Positions 1 to 12,424 are shown, counted from the first letter of the stretch. The stretch is 64,000 nt of DNA from Megaleporinus macrocephalus (GCA_021613375.1 CM038719.1:1149720-1213719); one strand, 5' to 3'. Translations and numbers: made by a program. Notes: a model not told the origin generated them from the letters alone.

Positions 1-721
1 TGGTGCTCTATAGAACCACTGTATGAAAGGCTGTAGAACCATATACAACACGTTCTCCATCAATCTGAACAACCATTTCACCATCAAGCCTAATAAACAT
101 GGCTCTTCAAGGGTTTTTAATAAGAACTATGAACACCAAGGGTTCGTTTGCATGGTGAAATGATACTATAGAACAATAAAGAACATGTTGTTTATGGTTC
201 TACACAGAACTTTTTTATAGAATGGTTCTATACAGCACAAAAAAACATTATCTGTTGCTTTGATGTCAAGCTTGTGATAATCTTCACCAGAAACCAATTT
301 AAATTTTGCGAATGAGAGTCTTTGTCTTTGCTAAAGAACTTATAAAGAACCATGTTAAGTGATACCAAGTGGTTCTTTAGATAGAAAATGTTGTTCATAG
401 TTCTGCACATAAGCTTTTCATTAAAACGGTTCTATGTAGTACCAAACAGAGTCAAGATTGTAACACTAGAAAAACCTTTTCTGGTGCTACACAGAACCAC
501 ATACAACAAACACACTATCCATCAATCTAAAGAAGCATTGCACCATACAGAGAACCATTTCAGCATATAGTGGTATAGAACAGAACTAATTCCTTTACTA
601 AAGAGCCCTTGAAGAACCATCTCTAAGAGTCTAGAACAGTAGTTTAACAGCAGCCATTGAATCCAACAAGTTCTCCAACATCAGAGACGATCTGAGTAAC
701 TTAATTGCTGTTTTCCTTTAG
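1..721. other. Ferritin gene 1 intron 2, motif-rich
   Basis: No coding sequence seen. The stretch is crowded with short variants of agaacc and its complement ggttct, often as tagaaccac or gttctatac, so it is a degenerate repeat. Its last about 130 bases (from about 590, including agaaccatctctaagagt) resemble intron 2 of the second ferritin gene at 10210-10306. That places it as the homologous intron. It ends in the acceptor tttcctttag at 721. Confidence 0.6.
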
Positions 722-1446
<725 letters not shown>

Positions 1447-1617
1447 ATCTGACCAGCAGCTTCACCCAGATCTTCCAGAAGCTCCATCTGAAATCACTAC
1501 AGAGCACACAGCAGAGTTGTGGAAGATCATGAGCAGCAGTCTTCTCTGTCCTGTTGTTGAGCTCTCGTTATGTCTGTGGAGGATCTCCACATCTTAACAC
1601 CAAATCTGGATCTGATC

Positions 1618-1623
1618 AATAAA
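1618..1623 (+). promoter_or_regulatory. Polyadenylation signal of ferritin copy 1
   Basis: AATAAA about 172 bases after the stop codon, in a 3' UTR almost identical to that of copy 2. The GT-rich stretch tgtgtgtgttttta about 30 bases downstream fits a downstream processing element. Confidence 0.8.
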
Positions 1624-1669
1624 CAGTTTCAGCTGAAGATGAAAGTCTTGTGTGTGTTTTTACAGTGAA

Positions 1670-2260
1670 GACTGTAGAACATAGCTGGTCACTCTGTCTG
1701 GTCAGAGCTGGGTTGGGTAGTGAGCTGGTCTCTAGTGAGGGCAGGGTTAGGTGTTTATTATTAATTGCATTCATTATATTAGTAAAACAGGTTTATTGAC
1801 ATTACAAGTTTAATATTTGTGAACTTTGTTTAACAGTTTAGGTGGAATTTATTTAAAAAAATATTGCTGAAATTTTACTCCACCAGTTCAGTCACTAATT
1901 TAATAATTTAAGACACTTCATGGCTCTACAGTGGTGCTACAGAAACAGAGCAGTAGCAAAATGAATATAAAATATAATATATAATATAAAAATGTATATT
2001 TAAACAAAGTTGAGTGCTGTTAATAAAAGTGATTGACGGGTTGGGAACTTAATGAAAATAAATATTCAATCAGATCAAAGTCCTTTTCAGAGGAAATCTT
2101 CCTCATCCTAAATTTACTTGGGTAAAACAAACTTCATTTAAAAAAACCCAGCAAAGTATAAATCCATCAAAATGTTAAACGAAAACATGAATCTGAAACT
2201 AAACTGGGAGAACAAAATACTCCAAGCTGAAGAAATTCACTGGATAAATATACAGAGACT
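1670..2260. other. Intergenic, nothing recognised
   Basis: AT-rich sequence between ferritin copy 1 and the degenerate AT repeat. I see no exon, RNA gene or clear element. Confidence 0.5.
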
Positions 2261-2299
2261 TAAAGGTGACATAATTATTGTTTTAATAAAGTATGGCCA

Positions 2300-2976
2300 C
2301 AAATTAATATACTAAGAAGTTTTCTCTCTATGTCCTCAATATATTAATTCACGATGTCTATATAATAATTTGTAGGCTCAATATATTAATTTACGGCCTT
2401 ATATAACAATGTGTGATCTCAAAATATTATTTTATGGCTTTAATATAATAATATGTGGCCTCAATATAATAGACTGTGAGTTCATTATATGCTTAATATA
2501 AAAATTTGTGGCTTAGTATGATCATGTGTGATCTCAATATAATACATAGTAGGTTCAATATAGGCTCAATATATTAATTTGTGGCTTTAGTATTAGTTGT
2601 GGAATCAACATATTAATTTGTGGCTTAGTATGATAATTTGTGACCTCAATATATTAATTTTAGGCTTTAATATAACAAGTTGTGGCCTCAGTATAATAAG
2701 TTGTGGCCTAAATACAAATAGTTGTGGACAGAATATATCAATTTATGGCTTTAATATAATACATTTAGGTTCAATATAGTCTCAGTATATTCATTTGTGG
2801 TTTCACTATAATAATTTATGGCATCAATATTATAATGTGTGAGCTCAATATATTAATCTTAGTCTTAAATACAATAATTTGTGGCCTCAATATAATAAAT
2901 TGTCAATATAATAAATTATAATAAATTCTGTTCTTCTCAACAGAAACATATTAATTTGTGGGGTTACTATTGACCT
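2300..2976. repeat. Degenerate AT-rich tandem repeat, left half
   Basis: About 20-25-bp degenerate units built around words such as aatttgtggcctcaatata and ttgtggctttaatataata. The same words resume at 6147-6370, after the LINE. The LINE therefore split a pre-existing repeat tract. Confidence 0.7.
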
Positions 2977-2983
2977 CAGTATG

Positions 2984-3834
2984 TCAGGCTGAAGGACTGC
3001 AGATCAGAGACTGTGGTCAGCAGCACAGGAGCACCACAGGGTACTGAACTCTCCCCATTCCTCTTCACACTCTACACCTCAGACTTCCAGTACAACTCTG
3101 AGTCGTGCCACATGCAGAAGTTTTCGGATGATACTGCCATTGTGGCCTGTGTACGGGGAGCAGGAGGAAGAGTACAGACATCTTGTGGACGACTTTGTCT
3201 TGTGGTGCCGTAGGAACGACCTGCTGCTGAACACCTCCAAGACCAAGGAGATGGTGGTGGACTTCCGCAGGGCCAGGCCACTCACACAGCCTGTCTCTAT
3301 TGAGGGGGTCGATGTGGAGATGGTTAGGACCTACAGGTATCTCGGTCTTCACCTGGATGATAGATTGGACTGGTCAGCCAACACAGACACACTGTTCAGA
3401 AAGGGGCAGAGCCGGCTTTACTTTCTGAGGAAGCTGGGATCCTTTAACATCTGTAGGAAGCTCCTGCGAATGTTCTATCAGACTGTGGTGTCCAGCTGTC
3501 TTTTCTATGCTGTGGTGTGCTGGGAGGCAGCATGAAAAAGAGAGACGAGATGCGTCTGGACAAGCTGGTCAGACGTGCGGGGTCTGTGGTTGGTGTGGAG
3601 CTGGAGTCTGTGGCTACAGTAGCAGAGAGGAGGACACTGCACAAACTGCTCTCCATCATGGATGATGATGGTCACCCACTGCACACCATCATCATGGAAC
3701 AAAGGAGCAAGTTCAGTGGCAGGTTCCTGTCACAGAGCTGCTCTACAGACAGACTCAGGAGATCCTTTGTCCCGAGAGCCATCAGACTCTTCAATTCCTC
3801 CCAGTGGAGCCGGAAGAGGGAGGAGGACAGATGA
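2984..3834 (+). pseudogene. LINE reverse-transcriptase fragment, frameshifted
   Basis: RT palm and C-terminal region. Motifs in order: TGAPQGTELSPFLFTLY, then FSDD (the YxDD catalytic box with the two Asp) at about 3121-3132, then LLLNTSKTKEMVVDFRR, RYLGLHLDDRLDW and FYQTVVSSCLFYAVVCW. The C-terminus RLDKLVRRAGSVVG continues to RRSFVPRAIRLFNSS. The reading frame changes near 3150-3165 and again near 3520-3535, so no single protein can be made. The N-terminal RT, the endonuclease and any ORF1 are absent. Confidence 0.88.
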
Positions 3835-3910
3835 GGAACAAGTCCCTTAATTCACATTACAGTTTATTTTTATTTGTACTGTAATCACCTTACTGTACAT
3901 CTGCACTCCC

Positions 3911-5936
3911 GGACACTCTCCACACTTTACTGGACATCTTAAGTCAGCACTCATAGACACTATTGACACTTTACTGGACATCTAATGTCAGCACTCATAG
4001 ACACTATTGACACTTTACTGGACATCTTATGTCAGCACTCATAGACACTATTGACACTTTACTGGACATCTTATGTCAGCACTCATAGACACTCTCCACA
4101 CTTTACTGGACATCTTATGTCAGCACTCATAGACACTATTGACACTTTACTGGACATCTTATGTCAGCACTCATAGACACTATTGACACTTTACTGGACA
4201 TCTTATGTCAGCACTCATAGACACTATCGACACTTTACTGGACATCTTATGTCAGCACTCACAGACACTATTGACACTTTACTGGACATCTTATGTCAGC
4301 ACTCATAGACACTCTCAACACTTTACTGGACATCTTATGTCAGCACTCATAGACACTATTGACACTTTACTGGACATCTTATGTCAGCACTCACAGACAC
4401 TATTGACACTTTACTGGACATCTTATGTCAGCACTCATAGACACTATTGACACTTTACTGGACATCTTATGTCAGCACTCATAGACACTATCGACACTTT
4501 ACTGGACATCTTATGTCAGCACTCACAGACACTATTGACACTTTACTGGACATCTTATGTCAGCACTCATAGACACTCTCAACACTTTACTGGACATCTT
4601 ATGTCAGCACTCATAGACACTATTGACACTTTACTGGACATCTTATGTCAGCACTCATAGACACTATTGACACTTTACTGGACATCTTATGTCAGCACTC
4701 ATAGACACTATTGACACTTTACTGGACATCTTATGTCAGCACTCACAGACACTATTGACACTTTACTGGACAACTTATGTCAGCACTCATAGACACTATC
4801 GACACTTTACTGGACATCTTATGTCAGCACTCATAGACACTCTCCACACTTTACTGGACATCTTATGTCAGCACTCACAGACACTCGACACTTTACTGGA
4901 CATCTTATGTCAGCACTCACAGACACTCGACACTTTACTGGACATCTTATGTCAGCACTCATAGACACTCGACACTTTACTGGACATCTTAAGTCAGCAC
5001 TCACAGACACTCGACACTTTACTGGACATCTTATGTCAGCACTCACAGACACTCGACACTTTACTGGACATCTTATGTCAGCACTCATAGACACTATTGA
5101 CACTTTACTGGACATCTTAAGTCAGCACTCACAGACACTATTGACACTTTACTGGACATCTTATGTCAGCACTCACAGACACTATTGACACTTTACTGGA
5201 CATCTTATGTCAGCACTCACAGACACTATTGACACTTTACTGGACATCTTATGTCAGCACTCACAGACACTATTGACACTTTACTGGACATCTTATGTCA
5301 GCACTCATAGACACTCGACACTTTACTGGACATCTTATGTCAGCACTCACAGACACTATTGACACTTTACTGGACATCTTATGTCAGCACTCACAGACAC
5401 TATTGACACTTTACTGGACATCTTATGTCAGCACTCATAGACACTCGACACTTTACTGGACATCTTATGTCAGCACTCATAGACACTATTGACACTTTAC
5501 TGGACATCTTATGTCAGCACTCACAGACACTATTGACACTTTACTGGACATCTTATGTCAGCACTCACAGACACTATTGACACTTTACTGGACATCTTAT
5601 GTCAGCACTCATAGACACTATTGACACTTTACTGGACATCTTATGTCAGCACTCATAGACACTATTGACACTTTACTGGACATCTTATGTCAGCACTCAT
5701 AGACACTATTGACACTTTACTGGACATCTTATGTCAGCACTCACAGACACTATTGACACTTTACTGGACAACTTATGTCAGCACTCATAGACACTATTGA
5801 CACTTTACTGGACAACTTATGTCAGCACTCATAGACACTATTGACACTTTACTGGACATCTTAAGTCAGCACTCACAGACACTATTGACACTTTACTGGA
5901 CATCTTATGTCAGCACTCATAGACACTATTGACACC
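3911..5936. repeat. 44-bp minisatellite inside the LINE 3' UTR
   Basis: About 46 copies of a unit beginning tttactggacatcttatgtc and continuing through cactcatagacactattgac. A shorter variant (about 40 bp) has cactcgacac in place of cactattgacac. Variants (aagtcag/atgtcag, catagac/cacagac, gacaac/gacatc) are interspersed. Since 44 is not a multiple of three, the open frames here are short accidents. Confidence 0.95.
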
Positions 5937-6146
5937 TTGCCAGACATCCTGTACATTTGCACTCCTGGACACTATTTAACACTTTGCTCTACATCCTGTA
6001 TATTTGCACTACTGGACACTATTTAAACACTATTTAATTTTTATTTACCTTATTGTTTTTTTGTACTGTGTTTGTAACTGCTACTGGCTGCTAAATTTCC
6101 TTCAGGATCAATAAAGTATCTATCTATCATCTACCTATCTATCTAT

Positions 6147-6370
6147 AATATTTTGCGGTCTCAATATATTCCTTTTCAGTTTTGATGTAGTAATTTGTGT
6201 TCTTAATGTATTAAGTTGCAGCTTTTATAGACTCAGTATATTAATTTGTGGCCATTATATAGAAATTTGTAGAATCCATGTATTATACATGGATACATCT
6301 ACATATACAGTTAACAAAACGAAATTTGTGACCTCAACATAGTAAACTGCAAGTTCATGCAAGATGATAT
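6147..6370. repeat. Degenerate AT-rich tandem repeat, right half
   Basis: Continues the word pattern of 2300-2976 (ggtctcaatatatt, agtatattaatttgtggcc) on the far side of the LINE. Confidence 0.6.
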
Positions 6371-6415
6371 TTAAACATATATGTGGATCAGTAAAGTTCT
6401 AGAATTCATTACATT

Positions 6416-7224
6416 TACAGCATTTAGCAGACGCTCATATTCAGAGTGACTTACAGAAGTGCTATGTGTTCAGTCAGAGTATGAATATCTCTATCTAGTA
6501 CAAAAGAGGTTAAAGTCCAAACTACTCTTATACTCAAACACCACTATAAACTAGTGCCAGTGCTGATACCTAGAAAGAAGACAAAAAGATATAAGATTAG
6601 ATACAGAGCAACACCTAGCAAGACTGGTACACCTACAGAGAAGAAAATAAATACACTACATACAGTATAAGAGTGATACTTAGCCAGTGCTCCTAGAAGA
6701 TCAAGTGCAATTACAGTTTATACCAGTGCTTCAGTAGATCAGTGTTTACAAGTTCTTCACAAAGAGACGGTGGTCTTCAGTCTGCGTTTGAAGACCGTGA
6801 GAGAGTTTGCTGTTCGGACAGCCAGTGGAAGTTCGTTCCACCATCTGGGCTCCAGGACAGAGAAGTGTCTTGTTACGCGTCTTCCATGAATCTTGAGTGA
6901 TGGCGGGTCAAGCCGAGCTGTAATTGAAGCGTGAAGGGCTCGAGGTGCGGTTCGACTTTTGACCATCGCCATAAGGTCAGGAGGAGCTGGTCCAGTCTCA
7001 GCTTTGTAGGCATCAGAACTTTAAACTGAATGCGAGCAGCTACAGGAAGCCAGTGAAGGGAGCGCAGCAGTGGAGTGACATGAGTGAACTTGGGAAGATT
7101 GAAGACGAGCCGTGCTGCGGCAGTCTGGATCAGTTGAAGGGCCTGATGGCCTGCAGAGGAAGACCAGCCAGGAGCCAGTTGCAGTAGTCGAGCCTTGAAA
7201 TGACAAGAGACTGGACGAGCATTC
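6416..7224 (-). mobile_element. LINE 3' fragment, minus strand, copy A
   Basis: On the minus strand this encodes the C-terminal end of a fish LINE protein: QLIQTAAARLVFNLPKFTHV, then VTPLLRSLHWLPVAARIQFK, and after frame changes PRWWNELPLAVRTANSLTVF. The 3' end carries the widespread fish sequence catttagcagacgctcat (as read on the + strand). It is closely related to copy B at 15003-15925. Frame changes make it non-functional. Confidence 0.78.
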
Positions 7225-7704
7225 ATATGTACATAATGTAAGAATTTAGTCGACACTAAATCAGAAAAACTGTATCAGATAAATACTCAGATTTTACTAG
7301 AGAATCACAAATGACTGAGGAAATGTAATTAATACTAATCACTTCTATTGTTGAGAGCATAGTTGATACATGGTCTGGTTGGTGTGCGGTTTCTTCTTCC
7401 AGTAACTGGAGAACTTAACGGAGATGCACATGTGAGTAAAAGCTGAGTCACAGCGTCTCAGCACATCTTCAGGTCACCAGAGGTTCCACTGTGTGACGTT
7501 CCTGTACATATTATTTACATAAACAACTGACAGTAATGAAAACCGATTCTCTGTTTCTACACTTTAACTGTTGTTCAGAACATACGAGTGTAAAACTGAG
7601 AAGTAACTGGTGTTTATATTGATGTCATTTCTATTTCCACTGTAATAAATATCTGGTACCACCTTTTACACCTATTACTACTATTAAAGATACAACTGAC
7701 TGAT
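7225..7704. other. Intergenic, nothing recognised
   Basis: AT-rich, no feature supported. A chance splice-like pair (tttcttcttccag at 7390-7402, gtgagt at 7432) bounds about 29 bases with no partner exons. Confidence 0.45.
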
Positions 7705-7731
7705 TACTTATTACTTCTGATTCTTTATGAG

Positions 7732-7772
<41 letters not shown>

Positions 7773-7792
7773 TACTTCTGATTCTTTATGAG

Positions 7793-7845
<53 letters not shown>

Positions 7846-7914
7846 TACTTCTGATTCTTTATGAGTAGATAGATAGATAGATAGATAGATAGATTACTTC
7901 TGATTCTTTATGAG

Positions 7915-7955
<41 letters not shown>

Positions 7956-8024
7956 TACTTCTGATTCTTTATGAGTAGATAGATAGATAGATAGATAGAT
8001 AGATTACTTCTGATTCTTTATGAG

Positions 8025-8061
<37 letters not shown>

Positions 8062-8081
8062 TACTTCTGATTCTTTATGAG

Positions 8082-8126
<45 letters not shown>

Positions 8127-8218
8127 GGATAGATGGATAGATGGATAGATAGATAGATTACTTCTGATTCTTTATGAGTAGATAGATAGATAGATAGATG
8201 GATAGATAGATAGATAGA
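7705..8218. repeat. Composite GATA microsatellite / minisatellite
   Basis: Eight or so blocks of (gata)n, each separated by the same spacer ttacttctgattctttatga followed by gta. The block is therefore a minisatellite whose units contain a variable-length tetranucleotide tract. Some gata units have mutated to gatg near 8120-8145 and at 8198. Confidence 0.95.
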
Positions 8219-8319
8219 TATCGACCTGTCAATATATAGATACACAGACAGAAAGAAAGATATAAAGATAAACACAGGCAGTTAAACAGAATTCATCATT
8301 TATAAGTGAAACTATTGAC

Positions 8320-8700
8320 TATTTGTGTTTGCACCTCCACATTTAACCCATCTCTGCAGTGAGACAACCCCCCTCTCACAGACACACACACACTAGGGGG
8401 CAGTGAGCACACTTGCCCAGAGAGACGGGCAGTTCTATAAACAGTACCTGGGGAGCAGTTGGGTTTTAGAAGACTCAGACAGACAGACAGAAAAAAACAT
8501 AAATAGACATAGATAAACAAATAGACAAATGATGAATAGACGGCCAGACAGACAGATAGATAGATAGATAGACAGATAGATAAACAGATAAATGAACAGT
8601 GTGTCGCTTTCATCACCACCATTCAAAAGCAATCTTTTAGACCCGGTTTAATTCCTGACCCTCACTGCTGTATCACTTTAACACTTTAATACTACTTTTA
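8320..8700. repeat. Dispersed fish repeat with agggggcagtgagcac core
   Basis: Words such as cactagggggcagtgagcac and acctggggagcagttggg recur at 47070-47370, and a weaker form occurs at 48010-48300. The right part (gacagaca-rich, then accattcaaaa and gacccggtt) recurs inside ferritin copy 2 intron 3 at 11090-11280. These are copies of dispersed elements of unknown class. Confidence 0.6.
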
Positions 8701-9445
8701 ACGCAAGGGCGTAGAATTAGCATGGACTGAAGTGACGTGTCCCCACCAATAATTTGATCCCCTCAAAAAAAAAAAACCCCACAGCACAGCATACAGCAGG
8801 CTAACATCGTCTGTATAGATGTAAAACAAATACGCCAGCAGTTTCTATTAACTTTTAAATTTCTGTTAACGAGAGGCAAAGGCATGTGATTGGTTCCTTC
8901 ACATAGGAGCAGTGGACACTGAGCTGTTGTGTGGTACCAGTAGTTCACGTTTGGAATAAAAATTCATAGGTCGCCACCAATGTCAAGAGCAACTCTACAC
9001 CCTTGGTTTAATACATCTGTTCTTCCTGATCTGGACTGGATGGATGGTTTTAGTCTCAGAGCTCCTGGAAATGCTGCAACTAGATTATCTATAATATTAA
9101 AATTAATATTTAATAAGATCACTATCGCTCTGGGTTACCAAACAGGCTTCAGTGATCAAGAGTCACCATCACTGCAGCGTCTGCACTTCATCTTCTAAAG
9201 TTACAGTCCTTCAAAGTGCAGCGTCACTGTTTATCATCAGCTCCTCCGAGACTGTTCTGCTCAGATCTTCACTGAAACCTCACATAACAACCCTGACCAC
9301 AGATCTGACCACAGATCTGACCACGCCCAGCAGATCCAATAATAAAGTCTAATAATTATTATTATCTTCTGTAGTGTTTCTAATAACCCCTTTAATAGAC
9401 TTCAGTGACTCAGCAGTGTTCGTTCAGTGTTGCAGCCCTTTGTTC
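8701..9445. other. Region upstream of ferritin copy 2, nothing recognised
   Basis: No exon or element I can support. A short tandem repeat of tctgaccacagatctgacca lies near 9295-9325. Confidence 0.45.
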
Positions 9446-9540
9446 AGCGTTACGTCAGCATTAGATTCTGGCGTCTGATTGGCTGCAGCCCCCGCAGCTT
9501 CTCCACTGTGGTAATAAATACTGAGAGAGAACAGCTTCCA
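9446..9540 (+). promoter_or_regulatory. Probable ferritin copy 2 promoter
   Basis: An inverted CCAAT box (attgg at 9478-9482, in ctgattggctgc) lies about 30 bases upstream of a TATA-like taataaata (9512-9520). A transcription start near 9540-9550 would put the IRE close to the cap, where IREs act best. ttacgtcagca at 9450-9460 reads on the other strand as tgctgacgtaa, a CRE/MARE-like site. Its use is inference. Confidence 0.6.
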
Positions 9541-9569
9541 CCTCACAGCTTCAGGAAGACTCACAAGAG

Positions 9570-9599
9570 GTTCTTGCTTCAACAGTGCTTGAACGGAAC
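9570..9599 (+). promoter_or_regulatory. Iron-responsive element (IRE)
   Basis: Hairpin seen directly: lower stem gttc pairing with gaac, the ferritin-type internal bulge around ttgc/cg, a five-pair upper stem ttcaa/ttgaa, and the six-base loop cagtgc at 9583-9588. This is the canonical IRE loop and the usual C-bulge spacing. In low iron, IRP1/IRP2 bind such a hairpin and block ribosome loading, so ferritin is made only when iron is plentiful. It sits about 100 bases upstream of the start codon. Confidence 0.96.
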
Positions 9600-9697
9600 T
9601 TCTTCCTCCCTCCAGCTCTAGTTATTATTCGGACGCCAGCCTGACCTCAGGGTTTATTTATTTCTTTTGATAAGAAAAAGAAGAAAAACCAGCAGGA

Positions 9698-11596
9698 ATG
9701 GAGTCTCAGATCCGCCAGAACTACCACCGCGACTGCGAGGCCGCCATCAACAGGATGGTGAACATGGAGTTCTACGCCTCCTACACCTACACCTCCATGG
9801 TGAGTCTGCTCTACAGTAGTTGAAGACGGAGCCTGTTTCTGATTCTCCGTTCCACCTTAAACGGAGCAGCAGCATTCTGGCACCTCATTTAAGGTGGACT
9901 GGAGAATTCTAATAAGAAGCCAGCAGAGAAGACATCTCATATTCTTCTCACCTTACCTGTGATCTCTTCCCCCATCAGGCCTTCTACTTCTCCAGGGACG
10001 ACGTGGCTCTGGAAGGTTTCGCCCACTTCTTCAAGGAGAACAGTCACGAGGAGCGTGAGCACGCTGAGAAGTTCCTGGAGTTCCAGAACAAGAGAGGCGG
10101 ACGCATCTTTCTCCAGGACATCAAGGTACGTCCTCGGGAGGCCGTAAGCTAGTGTTTCCAATATAGTCCTGGAGGGAAAATGTGAACTGGATTCCTGGAT
10201 TCATAACATATTTCTTTACTAAAGAACTCTTGCAGAACCATCTCTAAGAGTTTAGACCAATCGTTTACAAGCAGTCACTAATCCAACACGCTCCCTTTTC
10301 CTCTAGAAGCCTGAGCGTGATGAGTGGGGAAGTGGACTGGAGGCCATGCAGTGCGCTCTGCAGCTAGAGAAGAAGGTCAACCAGGCTCTGCTAGACCTGC
10401 ACAAGATCGCCTCTGAGAAGAACGACCCTCATGTGAGTCTCTGAGTTGTTTACTGTCGGTAAGGGTAGAGTTTTGGTATGTGTGCTGGGAGAGGCTGTGC
10501 AGGTCAGGACGTTCTAGTCAAGGTGAGAACCAAAGAACGTAACCAGAGATTCTCACAGTGAGGAATGTGTTGTTTATGTGTAACTGATATCAGCAGGTGG
10601 TTTAAAGAAAGCAGCTGCATGTTTTATTACAAAGTGAGCATCACTAGACCGGCTTAACTAGATTTAGTGCAGTTTGTTAAACACTGAATACACTGTAGTT
10701 ATATATACATTATTGTTATTAATATTATTATTACTATTATCAATCTTTTCTAGAATTTCTTGTTATTCACTGGATGTTAACTGTGTCTGTACAGAGTACA
10801 GTTATATTATAAATAATTCAGTGATATTAGGTCAGTAAGTCTGTAATTATACAGTGACTATATCACCGTCAGAGAAAATGTAAGGAATATGGTGAGAACC
10901 TGCAGAGTTGGGATACTTTAGTACTAAGTTTAGATCATAATGTCAATTATTGTGATAATTCTGTGGAGAAATATTCTAAATATATATTATAAAGCGAGCT
11001 CATTAATTTCACTAATTAAAATAATCAGATACATTAAACCATCAGATGGACACACCAAATGGTAAAAACAACATCATCTTACTGGTAGATAGATAGATGG
11101 ATAAACAGACAGAGCGATATATTTAGATGGAGAGACAGACAGACAGTTAGATAGGCAAGAGACAGACAGATTGAAATAACATTGAATGTGTCAGACGTCT
11201 AGTTCCCATCACTACCATTCAAAAAGAATCTAACTTACGTTTAGACCCGGTTTTATTCCGGAGCCCTCACTGCTGTATACGTCTGTTCTTCCTGATTTCA
11301 CTAATTACAATAATCAGATACATTAAACAATCAGCTTCTACTGGACACACACCAAATGGTACAAACATCATGATCTTACTGAAAGTAGCACTGAGGCCCA
11401 AACATTCCCACCGTCTGACTGATTATTCTCTGTTTAACAGCTGTGTGACTTCCTGGAGTCACACTACCTGGACGAGCAGGTCGAGATGATCAAGAAGCTG
11501 GGTGACCACATCACCAACCTCACCAAGATGGACGCTGGAAACAACAGGATGGCCGAGTACCTGTTCGACAAACACACTCTGGGCAGCAAGAGCTAA
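9698..11596 (+). CDS. Ferritin, middle/heavy-type subunit, copy 2 (complete)
   Basis: Coding exons 9698-9799, 9979-10125, 10307-10432 and 11441-11596, all GT-AG, all phase 0, total 531 nt giving 176 aa (normal length). The start is ATG in ggaATGGAG, opening [20 protein letters not shown]. All seven H-type ferroxidase ligands are present: E24, Y31, E58, E59, H62, E104 and Q138 (human E27, Y34, E61, E62, H65, E107, Q141). The protein should therefore oxidise Fe(II) and co-assemble into the 24-mer shell. There is no signal peptide, so it is cytosolic. The sequence and tail match the teleost middle subunit. It is a tandem duplicate of the gene at the left edge, and the IRE upstream implies translational control by iron. 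Intron 3 is unusual: it carries a diverged extra copy of its own 3' half. Confidence 0.97.
11013..11300. repeat. Intron 3 remnant copy plus dispersed-repeat insert
   Basis: 11013-11085 is a diverged copy of sequence present again at 11300-11380 (shared words: ataatcagatacattaaac, cacaccaaatggt, atcttactg). Between them lies a gaca/gata-rich dispersed repeat related to 8460-8690. The arrangement looks like a tract exchange between the two ferritin genes. Confidence 0.7.
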
Positions 11597-11767
11597 ATCT
11601 GACCAGCAGCTTCACCCAGATCTTCCAGAAGCTCCATCTGAAATCACTACAGAGCACACAGCAGAGTTGTGGAAGATCATGAGCAGCAGTCTTCTCTGTC
11701 CTGTTGTTGAGCTCTCGTTATGTCTGTGGAGGATCTCCACATTTTAACACCAAATCTGGATCTGATC

Positions 11768-11773
11768 AATAAA
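11768..11773 (+). promoter_or_regulatory. Polyadenylation signal of ferritin copy 2
   Basis: AATAAA about 172 bases after the stop, in the same position as in copy 1, followed by tttgtgttttta. Confidence 0.85.
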
Positions 11774-11820
11774 CAGTTTCAGCTGAAGATGAAAGTCTTG
11801 TTTGTGTTTTTACAGTGAAG

Positions 11821-11850
11821 CTTCTCTCTCTCTCTCTCTCTCTCTCTCTT
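11821..11850. repeat. (CT)n microsatellite
   Basis: About 14 CT dinucleotides immediately after the ferritin copy 2 3' end. Near-identity with copy 1 stops at this tract. Confidence 0.9.
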
Positions 11851-11859
11851 CAGTTATGG

Positions 11860-12416
11860 CTAAGTTAACCTCAGCCTCAGGTGCATTTTCATTATTTATT
11901 TAATGCAAATAAATCAAACAAGGCAGATAGATTGTTTGGTAGAACACAACAATAATACACAACAAACATTACTTTATGAGTTAAAGCTATAGCACCTTTA
12001 GACAGCAGTGATGTTTGTTTATTTGAGCTTGAGCTGTTCCTGTCGTCAGTTACTAAGGTAGAAAGCGGGATCAGCCACTGTCAGCTCATAGTTGCACAAC
12101 AAAACAGCAATTATTTAGATACAGATGGCAATTATATGTAAGCTGCATATTGACAAGAACCGAGCAATACGTTTTATGATACATGTGTGATACAAACCTT
12201 TACCTTATCAATAAACAAGATTTAGCTTAATGAAGCACTGAGTAGTCAAAGCAGGTATTAGAGGATAACTATAAATAATACTGGGTTATTTCCACAAAAA
12301 AAACCACACTGCGTATGTAAAAGCACTACTTATTTTATTAATACTATTTAAATATTTAAATAAAAGTGTTTTTATAAGCTGTTCAGTGTAAACAATCTAA
12401 AACGTTGGCACAGAAT

Positions 12417-12420
<4 letters not shown>
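11860..12420. other. Intergenic, nothing recognised
   Basis: AT-rich, no supported gene or element. Confidence 0.45.

Positions 12421-12424
<4 letters not shown>

Larger units (their letters stand above)
2978..6146 (+). mobile_element. 5'-truncated LINE (L2/CR1/Jockey-like) with expanded 3' UTR
   Basis: Contains the C-terminal half of a reverse transcriptase (2984-3834), then a 3' UTR that holds a 44-bp minisatellite (3911-5936). A short unique tail follows, ending ggatcaataaag plus a tatc microsatellite, the usual short-repeat 3' end of this LINE group. The 5' edge at about 2978 cuts into the RT domain, typical of incomplete target-primed reverse transcription. Related 3' fragments occur at 12504-13102 and 16870-17300. 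The clade assignment is by remembered motif pattern, not by search. Confidence 0.8.

Noticed and set aside
7403..7431. Short splice-bounded segment
   Set aside because: No neighbouring exons or coding frame; splice-like pairs occur by chance.
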